NCBI GenBank assembly: GCA_017466345.1
Contig: JAFTUI010000005.1
Location: forward strand, 62,001 to 126,000
Source of the DNA: Tidjanibacter sp.
GTDB lineage: Bacteria > Bacteroidota > Bacteroidia > Bacteroidales > Rikenellaceae
Reading direction: 5' to 3'
DNA length: 64,000 bases
Below the pieces are notes generated by a model, which was not told where the DNA came from, did no database searches, and saw only the letters and a program-made list of their open reading frames with translations. The translations under genes were made by a program, and so were the position numbers. Below, one piece after another: positions 1-9,324 of the stretch. Every line of letters begins with the position of its first letter. The stretch's first letter is position 1.

Positions 1-1
1 A

Positions 2-925
2 GAGTATTGCGACAAGTCGCTGATGCGTACAGCCTATATGAGCGCTGTTTCGAGTGCCATAGGTCTGCCTTGGACCATTAGCGTACAGCACGTTGATTTG
101 TACCTGAACGACCTCTATTTGGGTACTTATGTTTTGACCGAGCACGTTCGCAAGGATTCCGACAGGGTGGATTTGGAGGACGATGGTTTCCTCTTCGAGA
201 ACGACAACTATTACTACCAAGAGCCTCTCTATATGACCACCTCGAAGAATTGGAAATATACCTTCAAGTACCCCGATGCCGAGGATGGCGAGATTGTGAA
301 GGGCGATGACAACTACAACTTCATCTTGCAGTATATGAACGACTTCGAGAAGGCTCTCTACTCCAACGACTTCAAGGATGAGGAGAAGGGCTACCGCAAG
401 TACATAGATGCAAGGAGTTTTGCAAAGTGGTACCTTGTGAACGAGCTGACGGGCAACTTGGAGCCCAACATCTACTACTCTATGGCGAGTCGCAACGACA
501 AGGTGCAGATGAACCCTGAGTGGGATGCAGAGTGGAGCCTCGGTCTTGCTGCGCGTGGTGACGATTGGGCTGGCTGGGAGTTGCCACCTGCCGAGAGTAG
601 GGTTGATATTGAGATTTGGAAGAAAGAGCGCTATTTCCCCCGCCTCTTCGAGGATCCCTACTTTAAGACTCTTGTAAAAGAGGAGTGGGAGGCTTTCAAA
701 CCCAAGAAAGAGGCTATGGAGGCTGCTCTGAGGGAGAAGGCTATGAGTATCATCCACTCCCAGAGCGACAACTTCGACAAATGGCCCATCTTGGAGAGTT
801 ACATCTCGGTAGGCTTGGTATGCTTGGGCAACTGGATTGACGAGTTTGAGTATGTGGTAACATTCTTCGACAACCGCTGTGCGTGGTTTGAGCAGTATGT
901 TGCAAACGATTTTAGCGTAAGGTAA
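2..925 (+). CDS. CotH-family kinase-like protein, 5' end outside window
   Basis: The frame is open from the left edge (codons for EYCDKSLMRTAY precede the first visible ATG at 23), so the N-terminus lies upstream. The stretch LYLNDLYLGTYVLTEHV is the CotH signature in which a short extracellular protein resembles an atypical protein kinase; in Bacteroidales such proteins are usually secreted lipoproteins of unknown substrate. The 'DKSLMR' start of the fragment is also typical. It continues through a 'YIDARSFAKWYLVNELTGN' core and ends in FSVR. Known spore-coat CotH phosphorylates proteins, but kinase activity here is only inferred from the family. No downstream partner gene on the same strand. 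Family call fairly sure; function not. Confidence 0.75.
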   Translation, partial: EYCDKSLMRTAYMSAVSSAIGLPWTISVQHVDLYLNDLYLGTYVLTEHVRKDSDRVDLEDDGFLFENDNYYYQEPLYMTTSKNWKYTFKYPDAEDGEIVKGDDNYNFILQYMNDFEKALYSNDFKDEEKGYRKYIDARSFAKWYLVNELTGNLEPNIYYSMASRNDKVQMNPEWDAEWSLGLAARGDDWAGWELPPAESRVDIEIWKKERYFPRLFEDPYFKTLVKEEWEAFKPKKEAMEAALREKAMSIIHSQSDNFDKWPILESYISVGLVCLGNWIDEFEYVVTFFDNRCAWFEQYVANDFSVR

Positions 926-1080
926 AGTGCGCCATTGCAAAAAAGCGCAAACACAATACGTCAAAAGAGATAAAACATTGCTAATAATTGGTTTTTGAAG
1001 AGAGGGCTTCCTTTTGCTACGGAGTGATTCCGCCGAAGCCCAGATCATCAGGTTAGGATGATTGGTTGATAATGTAAGGA

Positions 1081-1110
1081 GAGCGGGCGAGATGCAAATC
1101 TCGCCCGCTC
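1081..1110. terminator. Intrinsic terminator between converging CotH-like and GH3 genes
   Basis: Perfect 13-bp stem (GAGCGGGCGAGAT with its complement) closed by a GCAA tetraloop and followed by GATTTTTGG on the plus strand. It sits between the ends of two convergent genes, so it probably serves at least the plus-strand transcript. The rest of 926-1134 shows nothing else recognisable. Confidence 0.75.
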
Positions 1111-1134
1111 GATTTTTGGGATTACCCCACCGCC

Positions 1135-3462
1135 TTATTGGTGGTGGGTGCGTTGTGTTACAATATCCTTTTTGACCGAGTGGCTGAGTGAGAGAATGGG
1201 CGAGAGGGCGTCCTTAGCAGCGTAGAGCGTGTAGTCGCCCGCAGCAACCTTCATACACGAGCCCTCGTGGTCGAATTGTGCGAGGTTGTCGGCTGTTATC
1301 TCAATGGTAACTCTCTGACTCTCGCCTGCGGCAAGAAGGTCGGTCTTGACGTATGCGCACAGTTCGCGTGCGGGGCGCGAAGAGTCCGCATCGGGCTTGC
1401 TGACGTAGATTTGCACCACCTCACGACCTGCCACCGAGCCACAGTTGGTCACCGTGAGCGAGAGGGTAAGGTTGCCCTTGCGGGATGTTTTGTCTATCGC
1501 CAGGTCGGAGTACTCAAAAGTGGTGTAGGAGAGTCCGTAGCCAAAGGGATAGAGGGGTTTTTGGTCGGTGTTGGTCACAAAGTGGCGGTAGCCTACCATC
1601 AACTCCTCTTGGTAGCGCACTGCTGAACGCTCGCCTGCCGAAACGCCGAAATTATCATCCGTAGGCAGCTGTTCGTATGAGGCGGCAAAGGTCATTGGGA
1701 GTCGTCCAGAGGGGCATACTACGCCAGAGAGAATATCTACCACCGAGCCGCCCACCTGCTGTCCTGCCAGCCAGCCGATGAGTATCGCATCGGGCAGCGA
1801 GTGCCACGAGGAGAGGTCTATGACACCGCCCGTATTGGTCACTACCACAACCCTCTTGCCACGCTTGTGGAACTCCTCGCAAACCCTCTCCACAAGGCTC
1901 TGCTCCACCTCTGTGAGTAGGTAGTCGCCCTTGCCGGGGTGGCGGTCATCGCCCTCGCCCGACATACGACCGAGTGTTATGAGTGCAAGGTCGCTCTCAT
2001 CTGCTGCACGGCGAATATCGCGAGTGGCAACCTCCATTTCGGTCACAAAGGGGATATACCAGAAATTCTCAGCAGGGAGCTTGCTCTTCTGCTCGGCAAT
2101 GTAGCGTGTGTATCGCTCTGCCAACTTGGAGTCGGTCTTGTAGCCCGCCTCACAAAGGGCGTTGTAGATGGTCTTTGTGTGGCTGCGATGGACATATCCG
2201 CTACCCGAACCGCCTGCCTGAGTGTTGTAGGTGGCGTTGCCGAAGGTGGCAATACTCCCAATCTCATCCCCGAAAGGCAGAGTGTGGTTGTCGTTTTTGA
2301 GCAACACCATACCCTCCGTGGCGACCTTGCGAGTGAGCGCATCGTGCGATGCAAGGTCGGGGGTGTTGGAGTAGTTGTATTTGGCGTGTGCAGGGGTGCG
2401 GAGCGTTACGTTCAGGATGTCGCGCACGTTCTGGTCCAAGACCTCTTCGGGGAGTTTGCCACTCTCCACAGCCTCCTTTATGGTGGCGATTTGGTAGGGT
2501 GTGCCAGGCATCAGCAGGTTGCACCCTGCGCTCATCATCTTCGATGGCTCGCCTGCGCCCCACCAATCTGTCATAACAAAACCATCAAATCCCCACTCAT
2601 CTCTCAGCACCGTGCGCAATAGCCACTCCGACTCGGAGGTGTAAGTGCCGTTTATTTTGTTGTAGGAGGACATAACTGTCCAAGGCTTCGACTCCCTCAC
2701 TGCAATCTCAAAACCACGCAGATAAATCTCCCTTAGCGCCCTCTCGCTAACTATCACGTCTATGCCGTTGCGATAGGTCTCTTGATTGTTGGCGGCAAAA
2801 TGCTTTATGGAGGTGCCTACGCCCTCGGACTGCACACCACGCACCATTGCCGCAGCAGTCTTACCCGTCAGCAGAGGGTCTTCGGAGTAGTACTCAAAGG
2901 CTCTTCCGCACAATGGGTTGCGCTGTATGTTCATACCAGGGGCAAGCAGTACATCTACGCCATACTCCCTAATCTCCTCGCCCATAGCCTTGCCAACCTG
3001 CTCTACGATAGCCTCATCCCACGATGCGGCAAGCAGTGTTGCGATGGGGAATGCGGTGGCGTAGAATGTCTTGTTGGGCTCATCGGCTCTTTGAGGGTCT
3101 ATGCGCAGGCCGGCAGGACCATCGGCATAGACCAACGAGGTAATACCCAAGCGTTCAACGGGAAAACTCTCTCCCGCAGCACCCTGCACACGCCCTTTGG
3201 TGTGGGCTGTGACAATCTCCGAAAGAGTTGCAGGAAGTTCCACCTCTGTGCCTGGGGCGGGGTAGGGGGGATTGGGCTCGCTCGTGGAGGTACCCACCAC
3301 AAGGCGCACCTTCTCATCGAGCGTAAGAGCATCAATAACCTGCTCCACATTTTTGTCGCTCAGTTGGGGCTCCTTGTTGGCACGCGAGCAACCAACGCCC
3401 GCAATACCCACAAGGCTCATCAGCACCAATGAGGAAACCATACACAAAATGTTCTTCTTCAT
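1135..3462 (-). CDS. GH3 family glycoside hydrolase lipoprotein (beta-glucosidase-like)
   Basis: 775 residues. An N-terminal hydrophobic segment ends in GVGC, a lipobox, so the protein is probably a membrane-anchored lipoprotein. The GH3 N-terminal barrel carries YADGPAGLRID, the block GRAFEYYSEDPLLTGK and IKHFAANNQE; the catalytic nucleophile is the Asp of VMTDWWG (about residue 299). The C-terminal half has the second GH3 domain and a fibronectin III-like tail beginning after YPFGYGLSYTTFEY. Substrate cannot be read from sequence; beta-glucosidase or beta-xylosidase are usual. It lies 44 bp downstream of the AraC gene on the same strand and may be co-transcribed with it, placing it next to rhamnose catabolism. 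Complete, no damage seen. Confidence 0.9.
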   Translation of the reverse strand: MKKNILCMVSSLVLMSLVGIAGVGCSRANKEPQLSDKNVEQVIDALTLDEKVRLVVGTSTSEPNPPYPAPGTEVELPATLSEIVTAHTKGRVQGAAGESFPVERLGITSLVYADGPAGLRIDPQRADEPNKTFYATAFPIATLLAASWDEAIVEQVGKAMGEEIREYGVDVLLAPGMNIQRNPLCGRAFEYYSEDPLLTGKTAAAMVRGVQSEGVGTSIKHFAANNQETYRNGIDVIVSERALREIYLRGFEIAVRESKPWTVMSSYNKINGTYTSESEWLLRTVLRDEWGFDGFVMTDWWGAGEPSKMMSAGCNLLMPGTPYQIATIKEAVESGKLPEEVLDQNVRDILNVTLRTPAHAKYNYSNTPDLASHDALTRKVATEGMVLLKNDNHTLPFGDEIGSIATFGNATYNTQAGGSGSGYVHRSHTKTIYNALCEAGYKTDSKLAERYTRYIAEQKSKLPAENFWYIPFVTEMEVATRDIRRAADESDLALITLGRMSGEGDDRHPGKGDYLLTEVEQSLVERVCEEFHKRGKRVVVVTNTGGVIDLSSWHSLPDAILIGWLAGQQVGGSVVDILSGVVCPSGRLPMTFAASYEQLPTDDNFGVSAGERSAVRYQEELMVGYRHFVTNTDQKPLYPFGYGLSYTTFEYSDLAIDKTSRKGNLTLSLTVTNCGSVAGREVVQIYVSKPDADSSRPARELCAYVKTDLLAAGESQRVTIEITADNLAQFDHEGSCMKVAAGDYTLYAAKDALSPILSLSHSVKKDIVTQRTHHQ

Positions 3463-3506
3463 ATTGTTTAGTGTTTGTTTGTTGTTTTCCGATTTGAGGA
3501 CAAGGA

Positions 3507-4409
3507 TTAGAGGTCGCGCCCTTGTGTGAAGTGGCGATAGCCCTCAGGTGTGTAGCCCGTTTTGTGCTTGAAGGCGGTGCAAAAGTGCTCCACATTACCA
3601 TAACCCGAACAAAAAGCTATCTCCTTTATTCGCTTGTCGGTGTGAGTGAGCATATTCATAGCCTCCCTCATCCTAATCTCCTGAATGAACTTCACGGGGG
3701 CAAGACCTGTATATTGGTGGAAGAGGCGGCGGAACCACGAGTAACTCATTCCCACCTCGGCTGCCACCTCGCGAGGCGAGAGGTTGGTGGCAAAACGCTC
3801 CGTTATGATAATTTTGGCTTGGTTGATTTTGTCCACAATTGTTAGGTCCTCAAACCCCGCCTTCTTGTGGTTTGAATATGCCTCGCCGAGCAGATGGTGC
3901 ACAATGCCGCCCAAGAGTTGCTGGTAGCCGGGCTGCTGCTCTTGCGCCACACGAATAGCCTCACGGTAGAGCTCGACCACATTGCTGCGCACACCTATAT
4001 TAAAAATAGGTCGCGATGGCGAGAAAAACCCGTTCTGGATATACTTCTCCATATCGCCACCCTCGAAGCCAATCCAATACTCCTCCCAACCGCTCTTCGC
4101 ATCGGGCGAGTAGTTGTGCCACTCGTGGGGGAAGAGCAGGAACATCGTTCCTTGTGTTATGGCGGTCTTCTCTACCGAAGAGGAGGTAAAAGTCCCCTTG
4201 CCACTACCGATATAGAGCAACTGATACTCTTCGAGCACCCTGCCTTTGGCAGAGGAGAAGAGATAGCGCGATGGGTGGTCGGGTGGGGGATAGTGCTCGC
4301 CTGACTCCACACGCTGATGTCCCACAGTGTTGATTGTAATGCCCCACGAGGCATCCTGCTCACTGCTGGTGAGGTATTTTGAGTGGTGGTGTTTGTCGGT
4401 CTGTGTCAT
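3507..4409 (-). CDS. AraC-family regulator, probable rhamnose regulator RhaR
   Basis: 300 residues. The N-terminal half looks like a cupin-type sugar-sensing domain. The C-terminal ~100 residues form the paired helix-turn-helix AraC domain: FATNLSPREVAAEVGMSYSW with FRRLFHQYTG, then IKEIAFCSGYGNVEHFCTAFK with YTPEGYR. It is transcribed divergently from rhaB across 182 bp. In Bacteroides thetaiotaomicron an AraC protein, RhaR, activates the same operon in response to rhamnose; applying that here is inference from gene order. The ATG at 4409 lies just below a good promoter (4449-4478). The GH3 gene follows it. Confidence 0.85.
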   Translation of the reverse strand: MTQTDKHHHSKYLTSSEQDASWGITINTVGHQRVESGEHYPPPDHPSRYLFSSAKGRVLEEYQLLYIGSGKGTFTSSSVEKTAITQGTMFLLFPHEWHNYSPDAKSGWEEYWIGFEGGDMEKYIQNGFFSPSRPIFNIGVRSNVVELYREAIRVAQEQQPGYQQLLGGIVHHLLGEAYSNHKKAGFEDLTIVDKINQAKIIITERFATNLSPREVAAEVGMSYSWFRRLFHQYTGLAPVKFIQEIRMREAMNMLTHTDKRIKEIAFCSGYGNVEHFCTAFKHKTGYTPEGYRHFTQGRDL

Positions 4410-4448
4410 TGTGCCAAAAAATTAATAACACATCTCTGCTTCTTTTTG

Positions 4449-4478
4449 CAAAGATAGTGTTTTTGTTGAAGTTACAAA
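4449..4478 (-). promoter_or_regulatory. Bacteroidetes promoter for the AraC gene
   Basis: Read on the minus strand: TTTG (4475-4478), 18 bp, TATCTTTG (4449-4456). It fits the TTTG-N19-TAnnTTTG consensus with one base less spacing and lies about 40 bp upstream of the start codon. Confidence 0.7.
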
Positions 4479-4525
4479 ATTTTTAGGTCGGTTAAAATAC
4501 AAATTATTAAAATCAAAAAACCAAG

Positions 4526-4554
4526 TTTGTTTCGGCTCTCTGATACTATTTTTG
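4526..4554 (+). promoter_or_regulatory. Probable promoter of the rha operon
   Basis: TATTTTTG at 4547-4554 matches the -7 box; TTTG at 4526-4529 could be the -33 box, but the 17-bp spacing is short, as may suit an activator-dependent promoter. It lies 37 bp upstream of rhaB. No clear operator repeat was identified by eye in the divergent region. Confidence 0.5.
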
Positions 4555-4591
4555 TGAATAGCTACGCCATAGTAGGCGTGGCAACGACACT

Positions 4592-6067
4592 ATGAAACAC
4601 TATATCGCTTTTGATTTGGGTGCAACAAGCGGTCGCACCATTCTCGGCTCGGTGGATGAAGGAGTGCTCACTATGGAGGAACTTACTCGCTTCCCCAACG
4701 CCTCGCTCCCCATCGGAGGACACCTCTATTGGAACATATTTTCGCTCTATGAGCACCTCTTGGAGGGACTTAGGGCAGCCGCCTCGAAGGGCGTAGAGAT
4801 TGAGTCAATAGGCATCGACACTTGGGGTGTGGACTTTGTCTTTGTGGGCGAAGATGGTTCGTTGCTCGGTGCGCCATACTCCTACCGCGATCCTCATACC
4901 GAGGGGGCGCCAGAGAGATTTTTCCAAAAGGCTATGCCACGCCAGAGGCTCTACGAGCTGACGGGTATTCAGGTTATGAATTTCAACTCGGTATTCCAGC
5001 TGCATACGCTGCGCGAGAATGGCTCCTCGCAACTTGCAGCGGCAAAACACCTGCTCTTTATGCCCGATGCTCTCTCGTGGATGCTAACGGGCGGGATGGT
5101 GACCGAATACACCATAGCCTCCACTTCGGCAATGCTCAACCCCCGCACCAAAGAGTTGGATGGCGAAATTCTCTCGGTGCTCGATATTGAGGAGGGAGTC
5201 TTCCCGCCCATTGTTATGCCTGGTCACACCATAGGCACTCTGAGGCGAGATATTGCCGAGAGTGTCGGTTTGGGAGAGGTGCCCGTAGTGGCAGTGGCAG
5301 GACACGATACAGCCTCGGCAGTGGCAGCAGTGCCTGCACGCAACCCCAATTTTGCCTATCTCTCTTCGGGAACTTGGTCGCTGATGGGCGTGGAGGTTGC
5401 AGAGCCCGTGATAACACCCCAGACCGAAAGGCTCAATCTTACCAACGAGGGTGGTGTTGAGGGTACAACCCGACTGCTGAAAAACATTACGGGTATGTGG
5501 ATTGTGGAGCAGTGCTTGGCCGAGTGGCGCAAGAAAGGGCGTAGCTACTCCTATCCCGAAATGGTGCGCTTGGCAGAGGAGGCAGACCATTTCGAGCGAA
5601 TGATAGACCCCGATGATGCACTCTTCTCTTCGCCCCGCAGTATGACCGCCGCAATTGATGAGTACCTCGCTCGCACGGGACAGCCCGCAGCTGAGAGCGA
5701 TGGTGACTATTTGGCGTGTGCCTTCGAGTCGCTTGCACTGAAATATCGCTTTGTGCTGGGTATGTTTAGGGAGGTTGCTACACTCCCCATAGAGAGGCTC
5801 CATATTATTGGTGGTGGCTCCAAAAATCCGCTCCTGAACCAATACACCGCCTCCTCGATAGGCTTGGAGGTTATCTCAGGACCTTCGGAGGCAACCGCCA
5901 TAGGCAACATTATGCTTCAAGCCAAAGCGGCAGGGCAGGTGGGCTCGCTTGCCCAGATGCGCGAGATGATTGCCCGCTCCACAGAAACCGCGACCTACCA
6001 GCCCCAAGAGGGCGCACTCTGGGAGGCCGCCTATCAAAAATTCATAGCAATTACAAATCTTAAATAA
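4592..6067 (+). CDS. rhaB: Rhamnulokinase
   Basis: 491 residues, FGGY carbohydrate kinase. It phosphorylates L-rhamnulose to L-rhamnulose 1-phosphate in the cytoplasm. Visible family marks are the N-terminal phosphate-binding FDLGATSGRTILG, the sugar-binding IGIDTWGVDF, the catalytic-base motif AGHDTASA (Asp239), and the C-terminal adenosine motif HIIGGGSKNPLLNQ. First gene of rhaB-A-T-D, with 15 bp to rhaA. The ATG at 4592 gives a normal N-terminus MKHYIAFDLGATSG. Identity is secure from the sequence together with the three neighbours. Confidence 0.96.
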   Translation: MKHYIAFDLGATSGRTILGSVDEGVLTMEELTRFPNASLPIGGHLYWNIFSLYEHLLEGLRAAASKGVEIESIGIDTWGVDFVFVGEDGSLLGAPYSYRDPHTEGAPERFFQKAMPRQRLYELTGIQVMNFNSVFQLHTLRENGSSQLAAAKHLLFMPDALSWMLTGGMVTEYTIASTSAMLNPRTKELDGEILSVLDIEEGVFPPIVMPGHTIGTLRRDIAESVGLGEVPVVAVAGHDTASAVAAVPARNPNFAYLSSGTWSLMGVEVAEPVITPQTERLNLTNEGGVEGTTRLLKNITGMWIVEQCLAEWRKKGRSYSYPEMVRLAEEADHFERMIDPDDALFSSPRSMTAAIDEYLARTGQPAAESDGDYLACAFESLALKYRFVLGMFREVATLPIERLHIIGGGSKNPLLNQYTASSIGLEVISGPSEATAIGNIMLQAKAAGQVGSLAQMREMIARSTETATYQPQEGALWEAAYQKFIAITNLK

Positions 6068-6082
6068 AAATCACACACTACT

Positions 6083-7339
6083 ATGGACAAAAAACTCATT
6101 GAACAGGCTTACGAGATTGCCAAAGCACGCTATGCTGCCATTGGCATCGACACCGAGGAGGCTCTTGCCAAACTCCAAAACATCCAGATTTCGATGCACT
6201 GCTGGCAGGCAGACGATGTTACCGGCTTCGAGAATCAGGGTGGCGAACTGACGGGAGGTATTCAGGCTACGGGCAACTACCCCGGCAAGGCTCGCAACAT
6301 TGAGGAACTCCGCTCGGACATCCTCAAAGCACTCAGCCTCATTGGTGGCTCGCACCGCGTAAATCTCCACGAGATCTATGGCGAGTTTGGTGGCGAAGTG
6401 GTAGATCGCGACAAGGTGGAGGTAAAACACTTTGCGGGCTGGATTGAGTGGGCAAAAAGTAACGGTCTTAAACTCGACTTCAACTCCACATCCTTCTCGC
6501 ATCCCCTTTCGGGCGATCTTTCGCTCTCCAATCCCGACCCCGAAATTCGCCGCTTCTGGATTGAGCACACCAAGCGTTGCCGCGAGATTGCAAACGCTAT
6601 GGGCGAGGCTCAGGGCGACCCCTGCATCCTGAATGTATGGGTGCACGATGGCTCGAAGGATATTACCGTAAACCGCTTGGAGTACCGCCGACTGCTCAAA
6701 GAGTCGCTCGATGAGGTCTTTGCCACCAAGTATGAGCATATGAAGGACTGCGTGGAGTCGAAGGTGTTTGGTATAGGCTTGGAGAGCTATACTGTTGGTA
6801 GCAACGACTTCTACATCGGCTATGCCACCTCGCGCGGCAAAATCGTGACACTCGATACGGGGCACTTCCACCCCACCGAGAGCATTGCCGACAAACTCTC
6901 CTCGCTGTTGCTCTTCACGCCCGAGGTTATGCTGCACGTTTCGCGCCCCGTGCGTTGGGACTCCGACCACGTTACCATTATGAACGATGAGACTATGGAC
7001 TTGTGCAAAGAGATTGTACGCTGCGATGCTCTCGATAGGGTACACATCGGCTTGGACTACTTCGATGCCTCCATCAACCGCATAGGTGCCTACGTCATCG
7101 GTACTCGTGCCACTCAGAAATGCCTCTTGCAGGCACTCTTGGAGCCTATCGAAACACTCCGCCGCCACGAGGCTAAGGGCGAAGGCTTCGAGCGTTTGGC
7201 ACTGCTCGAAGAGGGTAAGTCGCTGCCTTGGGGTGCTGTGTGGGATATGTTCTGCCTGCGCAATGGCGTGCCTGTTGGCGAGGAATACATTGCAGAGATT
7301 GAAAAATACGAGGCAGAGGTTACATCCAAAAGAGTATAA
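6083..7339 (+). CDS. rhaA: L-rhamnose isomerase
   Basis: 418 residues, the usual length for this metal-dependent TIM-barrel enzyme that converts L-rhamnose to L-rhamnulose. Recognisable blocks are MHCWQADDVTGFE near the N-terminus, NSTSFSHPLSGDLSLSNPDP, NVWVHDGSKD, and the metal/substrate region VTLDTGHFHPTESIADKLSS followed by LHVSRPVRWDSDHV. Second gene in the operon, 15 bp after rhaB and 24 bp before rhaT. A long antisense frame across it is a shadow. Confidence 0.97.
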   Translation: MDKKLIEQAYEIAKARYAAIGIDTEEALAKLQNIQISMHCWQADDVTGFENQGGELTGGIQATGNYPGKARNIEELRSDILKALSLIGGSHRVNLHEIYGEFGGEVVDRDKVEVKHFAGWIEWAKSNGLKLDFNSTSFSHPLSGDLSLSNPDPEIRRFWIEHTKRCREIANAMGEAQGDPCILNVWVHDGSKDITVNRLEYRRLLKESLDEVFATKYEHMKDCVESKVFGIGLESYTVGSNDFYIGYATSRGKIVTLDTGHFHPTESIADKLSSLLLFTPEVMLHVSRPVRWDSDHVTIMNDETMDLCKEIVRCDALDRVHIGLDYFDASINRIGAYVIGTRATQKCLLQALLEPIETLRRHEAKGEGFERLALLEEGKSLPWGAVWDMFCLRNGVPVGEEYIAEIEKYEAEVTSKRV

Positions 7340-7363
7340 AGTTTTTGAGTTTTAGTTTAGCTT

Positions 7364-8377
7364 ATGAATACGGTTTTAGGACTTCTTATTATCGCCATTG
7401 GCAGTTTTTGCCAATCGAGCTCCTATGTGCCTATCAATAAGGTTAAGGAGTGGAGCTGGGAGAGTTATTGGCTCACCCAGGGCGTCTTTGCGTGGATTCT
7501 CTTCCCCCTCTTGGGTGCACTCTTGGCAGTGCCTGAGGGTGGCTCGCTGTGGGCAATACTCACTTCGGACTATTCGGCAGCCTTCGGAGCGTTTGGCTAC
7601 GGAATTCTTTGGGGTGTGGGCGGTCTGACTTTCGGCTTGTCGATGCGCTATTTGGGTGTCGCATTGGGACAGTCCATATCGCTCGGAACGTGTGCGGCTT
7701 TCGGCACACTGCTGCCTGCCATCTTTGGTGGCGAAAACCTCTTTGAGGGCGATGGTTTGGTGTTGCTGTTGGGCGTGATGCTCACAATTGCAGGTATCTC
7801 GGTTATCGGCTATGCTGGCTCGTTGCGCTCGAAACAGATGAGCCCCGAGGAGCAGAAGGCCGCCATCAAGGATTTTGCGCTCACCAAAGGTCTTCTGATT
7901 GCTCTCTTGGCAGGTGTTATGTCGGCTTGCTTCAACCTCGGACTCTCGGCAGGCTCCTCGCTGACGGTGGAGGGTGGCAATGCGCTTTTCAAGACACTTC
8001 CTGCAACGCTTATGGTTACGCTCGGTGGTTTTGTTACCAATGCCGCCTACTGCCTCTTCAAGAATGCCCGTAATCGCACATTCTCGGACTATGGCAAGAG
8101 GGGTGTGTTTGTCAATAACCTGCTCTTCTGTGCGCTGGCGGGCCTTCTGTGGTACTCGCAATTCTTCGGATTGGGTATGGGTACGAGCCTCTTCGATGAG
8201 GGCTCGGTGCTTGTGACCTTCGCGTGGTGTATCCTGATGGCTCTGAATGTGCTCTTCTCCAACCTCTGGGGTATCATCCTCAAAGAGTGGAAGGGTATTA
8301 GTGGCAAGACCGTTGCTGTGTTGGTGTCGGGCTTGGCACTGCTTGTGTTCTCGCTTGTATTCCCAAATTTGTTCTAA
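7364..8377 (+). CDS. rhaT: L-rhamnose/proton symporter RhaT
   Basis: 337 residues, about ten hydrophobic segments in the inner membrane. The opening (LLIIAIGSFCQSSSYVPINKVKEWSWE) and FGYGILWGVGGLTFGLSMRYLG are characteristic of RhaT; FAWCILMALNVLFSNLWGIILKEWKG is the family's C-terminal part. It imports L-rhamnose with protons. It lies between the isomerase and the aldolase, only 3 bp before rhaD, matching the permease position of the Bacteroides rha operon. Confidence 0.95.
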   Translation: MNTVLGLLIIAIGSFCQSSSYVPINKVKEWSWESYWLTQGVFAWILFPLLGALLAVPEGGSLWAILTSDYSAAFGAFGYGILWGVGGLTFGLSMRYLGVALGQSISLGTCAAFGTLLPAIFGGENLFEGDGLVLLLGVMLTIAGISVIGYAGSLRSKQMSPEEQKAAIKDFALTKGLLIALLAGVMSACFNLGLSAGSSLTVEGGNALFKTLPATLMVTLGGFVTNAAYCLFKNARNRTFSDYGKRGVFVNNLLFCALAGLLWYSQFFGLGMGTSLFDEGSVLVTFAWCILMALNVLFSNLWGIILKEWKGISGKTVAVLVSGLALLVFSLVFPNLF

Positions 8378-8380
8378 GTT

Positions 8381-9184
8381 ATGAAGTCAATTCTCGATTT
8401 CCGCCCCGATTTGGCGACAAAGATAGATGAGGTTGCCGAGGTGGCAGGCTACCTATGGCAAAAAGGATGGGCAGAGCGTAATGGCGGCAACATCACCATC
8501 AACATCACCGAGTTTGTCGACAGGGAGATAGCCGCAATGCCAGCCTTGTCGCCTGCCTATCCCATTGGTTCGGTGTTGCCCAACCTGAAAGGTCAGTACT
8601 TCTTCTGCAAGGGCACCAATCGCCGTATGCGTGATTTGGCACGCCGCCCGATGGAGAACGGTTCGGTAATTCGCATACTTGACGACTGCGCCCACTATGT
8701 TATCATTGCCGATGCGCCCGTCAAACCCACCTCCGAACTCGCCTCACACCTTGCGCTCCACAACCGTATGATTGGCGAGGGTAAGGGCTACAAGGCAGCT
8801 CTCCACACCCACCCCATAGAGTTGGTGGCTATGACCCACAAAAGGGAGTATCTCGAAAAAGATGTGCTCACACGACTGCTGTGGAGTATGATACCCGAAA
8901 CGAGGGCTTTCTGCCCCAAAGGACTCGGCATTGTCCCCTATAAGATGCCCTCCTCGGTGGAGCTGGCTGACGCTACGGTGGCTCTTATGAGCGAGTACGA
9001 TGTGGTAGCGTGGGAGAAACACGGTGTGTGTGCTGTGGGGCCCGACATTATGGAGGCTTTCGACCAGGTGGATGTACTCAATAAGTCGGCTCAAATCTAT
9101 ATCTCTTCGCGCAATATGGGCTTCGAGCCCGAGGGTATGAGCGAAGAGCAGATGAACGAACTTAAAGAGGCATTTAACCTGTAA
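8381..9184 (+). CDS. rhaD: Rhamnulose-1-phosphate aldolase
   Basis: 267 residues, class II aldolase/adducin fold. It splits rhamnulose 1-phosphate into dihydroxyacetone phosphate and L-lactaldehyde. Zinc-ligand motif HTHPIELVAMTH is present, the distal histidine is in WEKHGVCAVG, and ERNGGNITINIT is the phosphate-binding N-terminal block. Last gene of the operon. The lactaldehyde reductase (fucO) that follows in B. thetaiotaomicron is absent; a terminator comes 25 bp after the stop. Confidence 0.95.
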   Translation: MKSILDFRPDLATKIDEVAEVAGYLWQKGWAERNGGNITINITEFVDREIAAMPALSPAYPIGSVLPNLKGQYFFCKGTNRRMRDLARRPMENGSVIRILDDCAHYVIIADAPVKPTSELASHLALHNRMIGEGKGYKAALHTHPIELVAMTHKREYLEKDVLTRLLWSMIPETRAFCPKGLGIVPYKMPSSVELADATVALMSEYDVVAWEKHGVCAVGPDIMEAFDQVDVLNKSAQIYISSRNMGFEPEGMSEEQMNELKEAFNL

Positions 9185-9209
9185 AAAGGTGTAAATACTC
9201 ATAATAGTA

Positions 9210-9240
9210 AGCGAGGGGCGTGCAATTCACGCCCCTCGCT
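9210..9240 (+). terminator. Terminator of the rha operon
   Basis: Stem AGCGAGGGGCGTG with its exact complement around a 5-nt CAATT loop, 25 bp after the rhaD stop, followed by TGGTCTATTG. The U-tract is poor but the stem is very strong. Confidence 0.7.
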
Positions 9241-9260
9241 TGGTCTATTGCTCAATTCTT

Positions 9261-9307
9261 ACAGACCTCTCCCGCCTTCGGCACCCTCCCCTAACTTAGG
9301 GGAGGGA
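9261..9307 (+). repeat. R2 repeat copy 1
   Basis: Begins ACAGACCTCTCCCGCC and ends in the palindrome CCCCTAACTTAGGGG. The same sequence recurs at 41606-41651 (inverted), 41725-41755 (inverted, partial) and 63855-63960. Confidence 0.8.
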
Positions 9308-9324
9308 TAATAATTTTCAATTTT

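Noticed and set aside
6071-7168. 365-codon frame antisense to rhaA
   Set aside because: Shadow of a clear rhaA gene.
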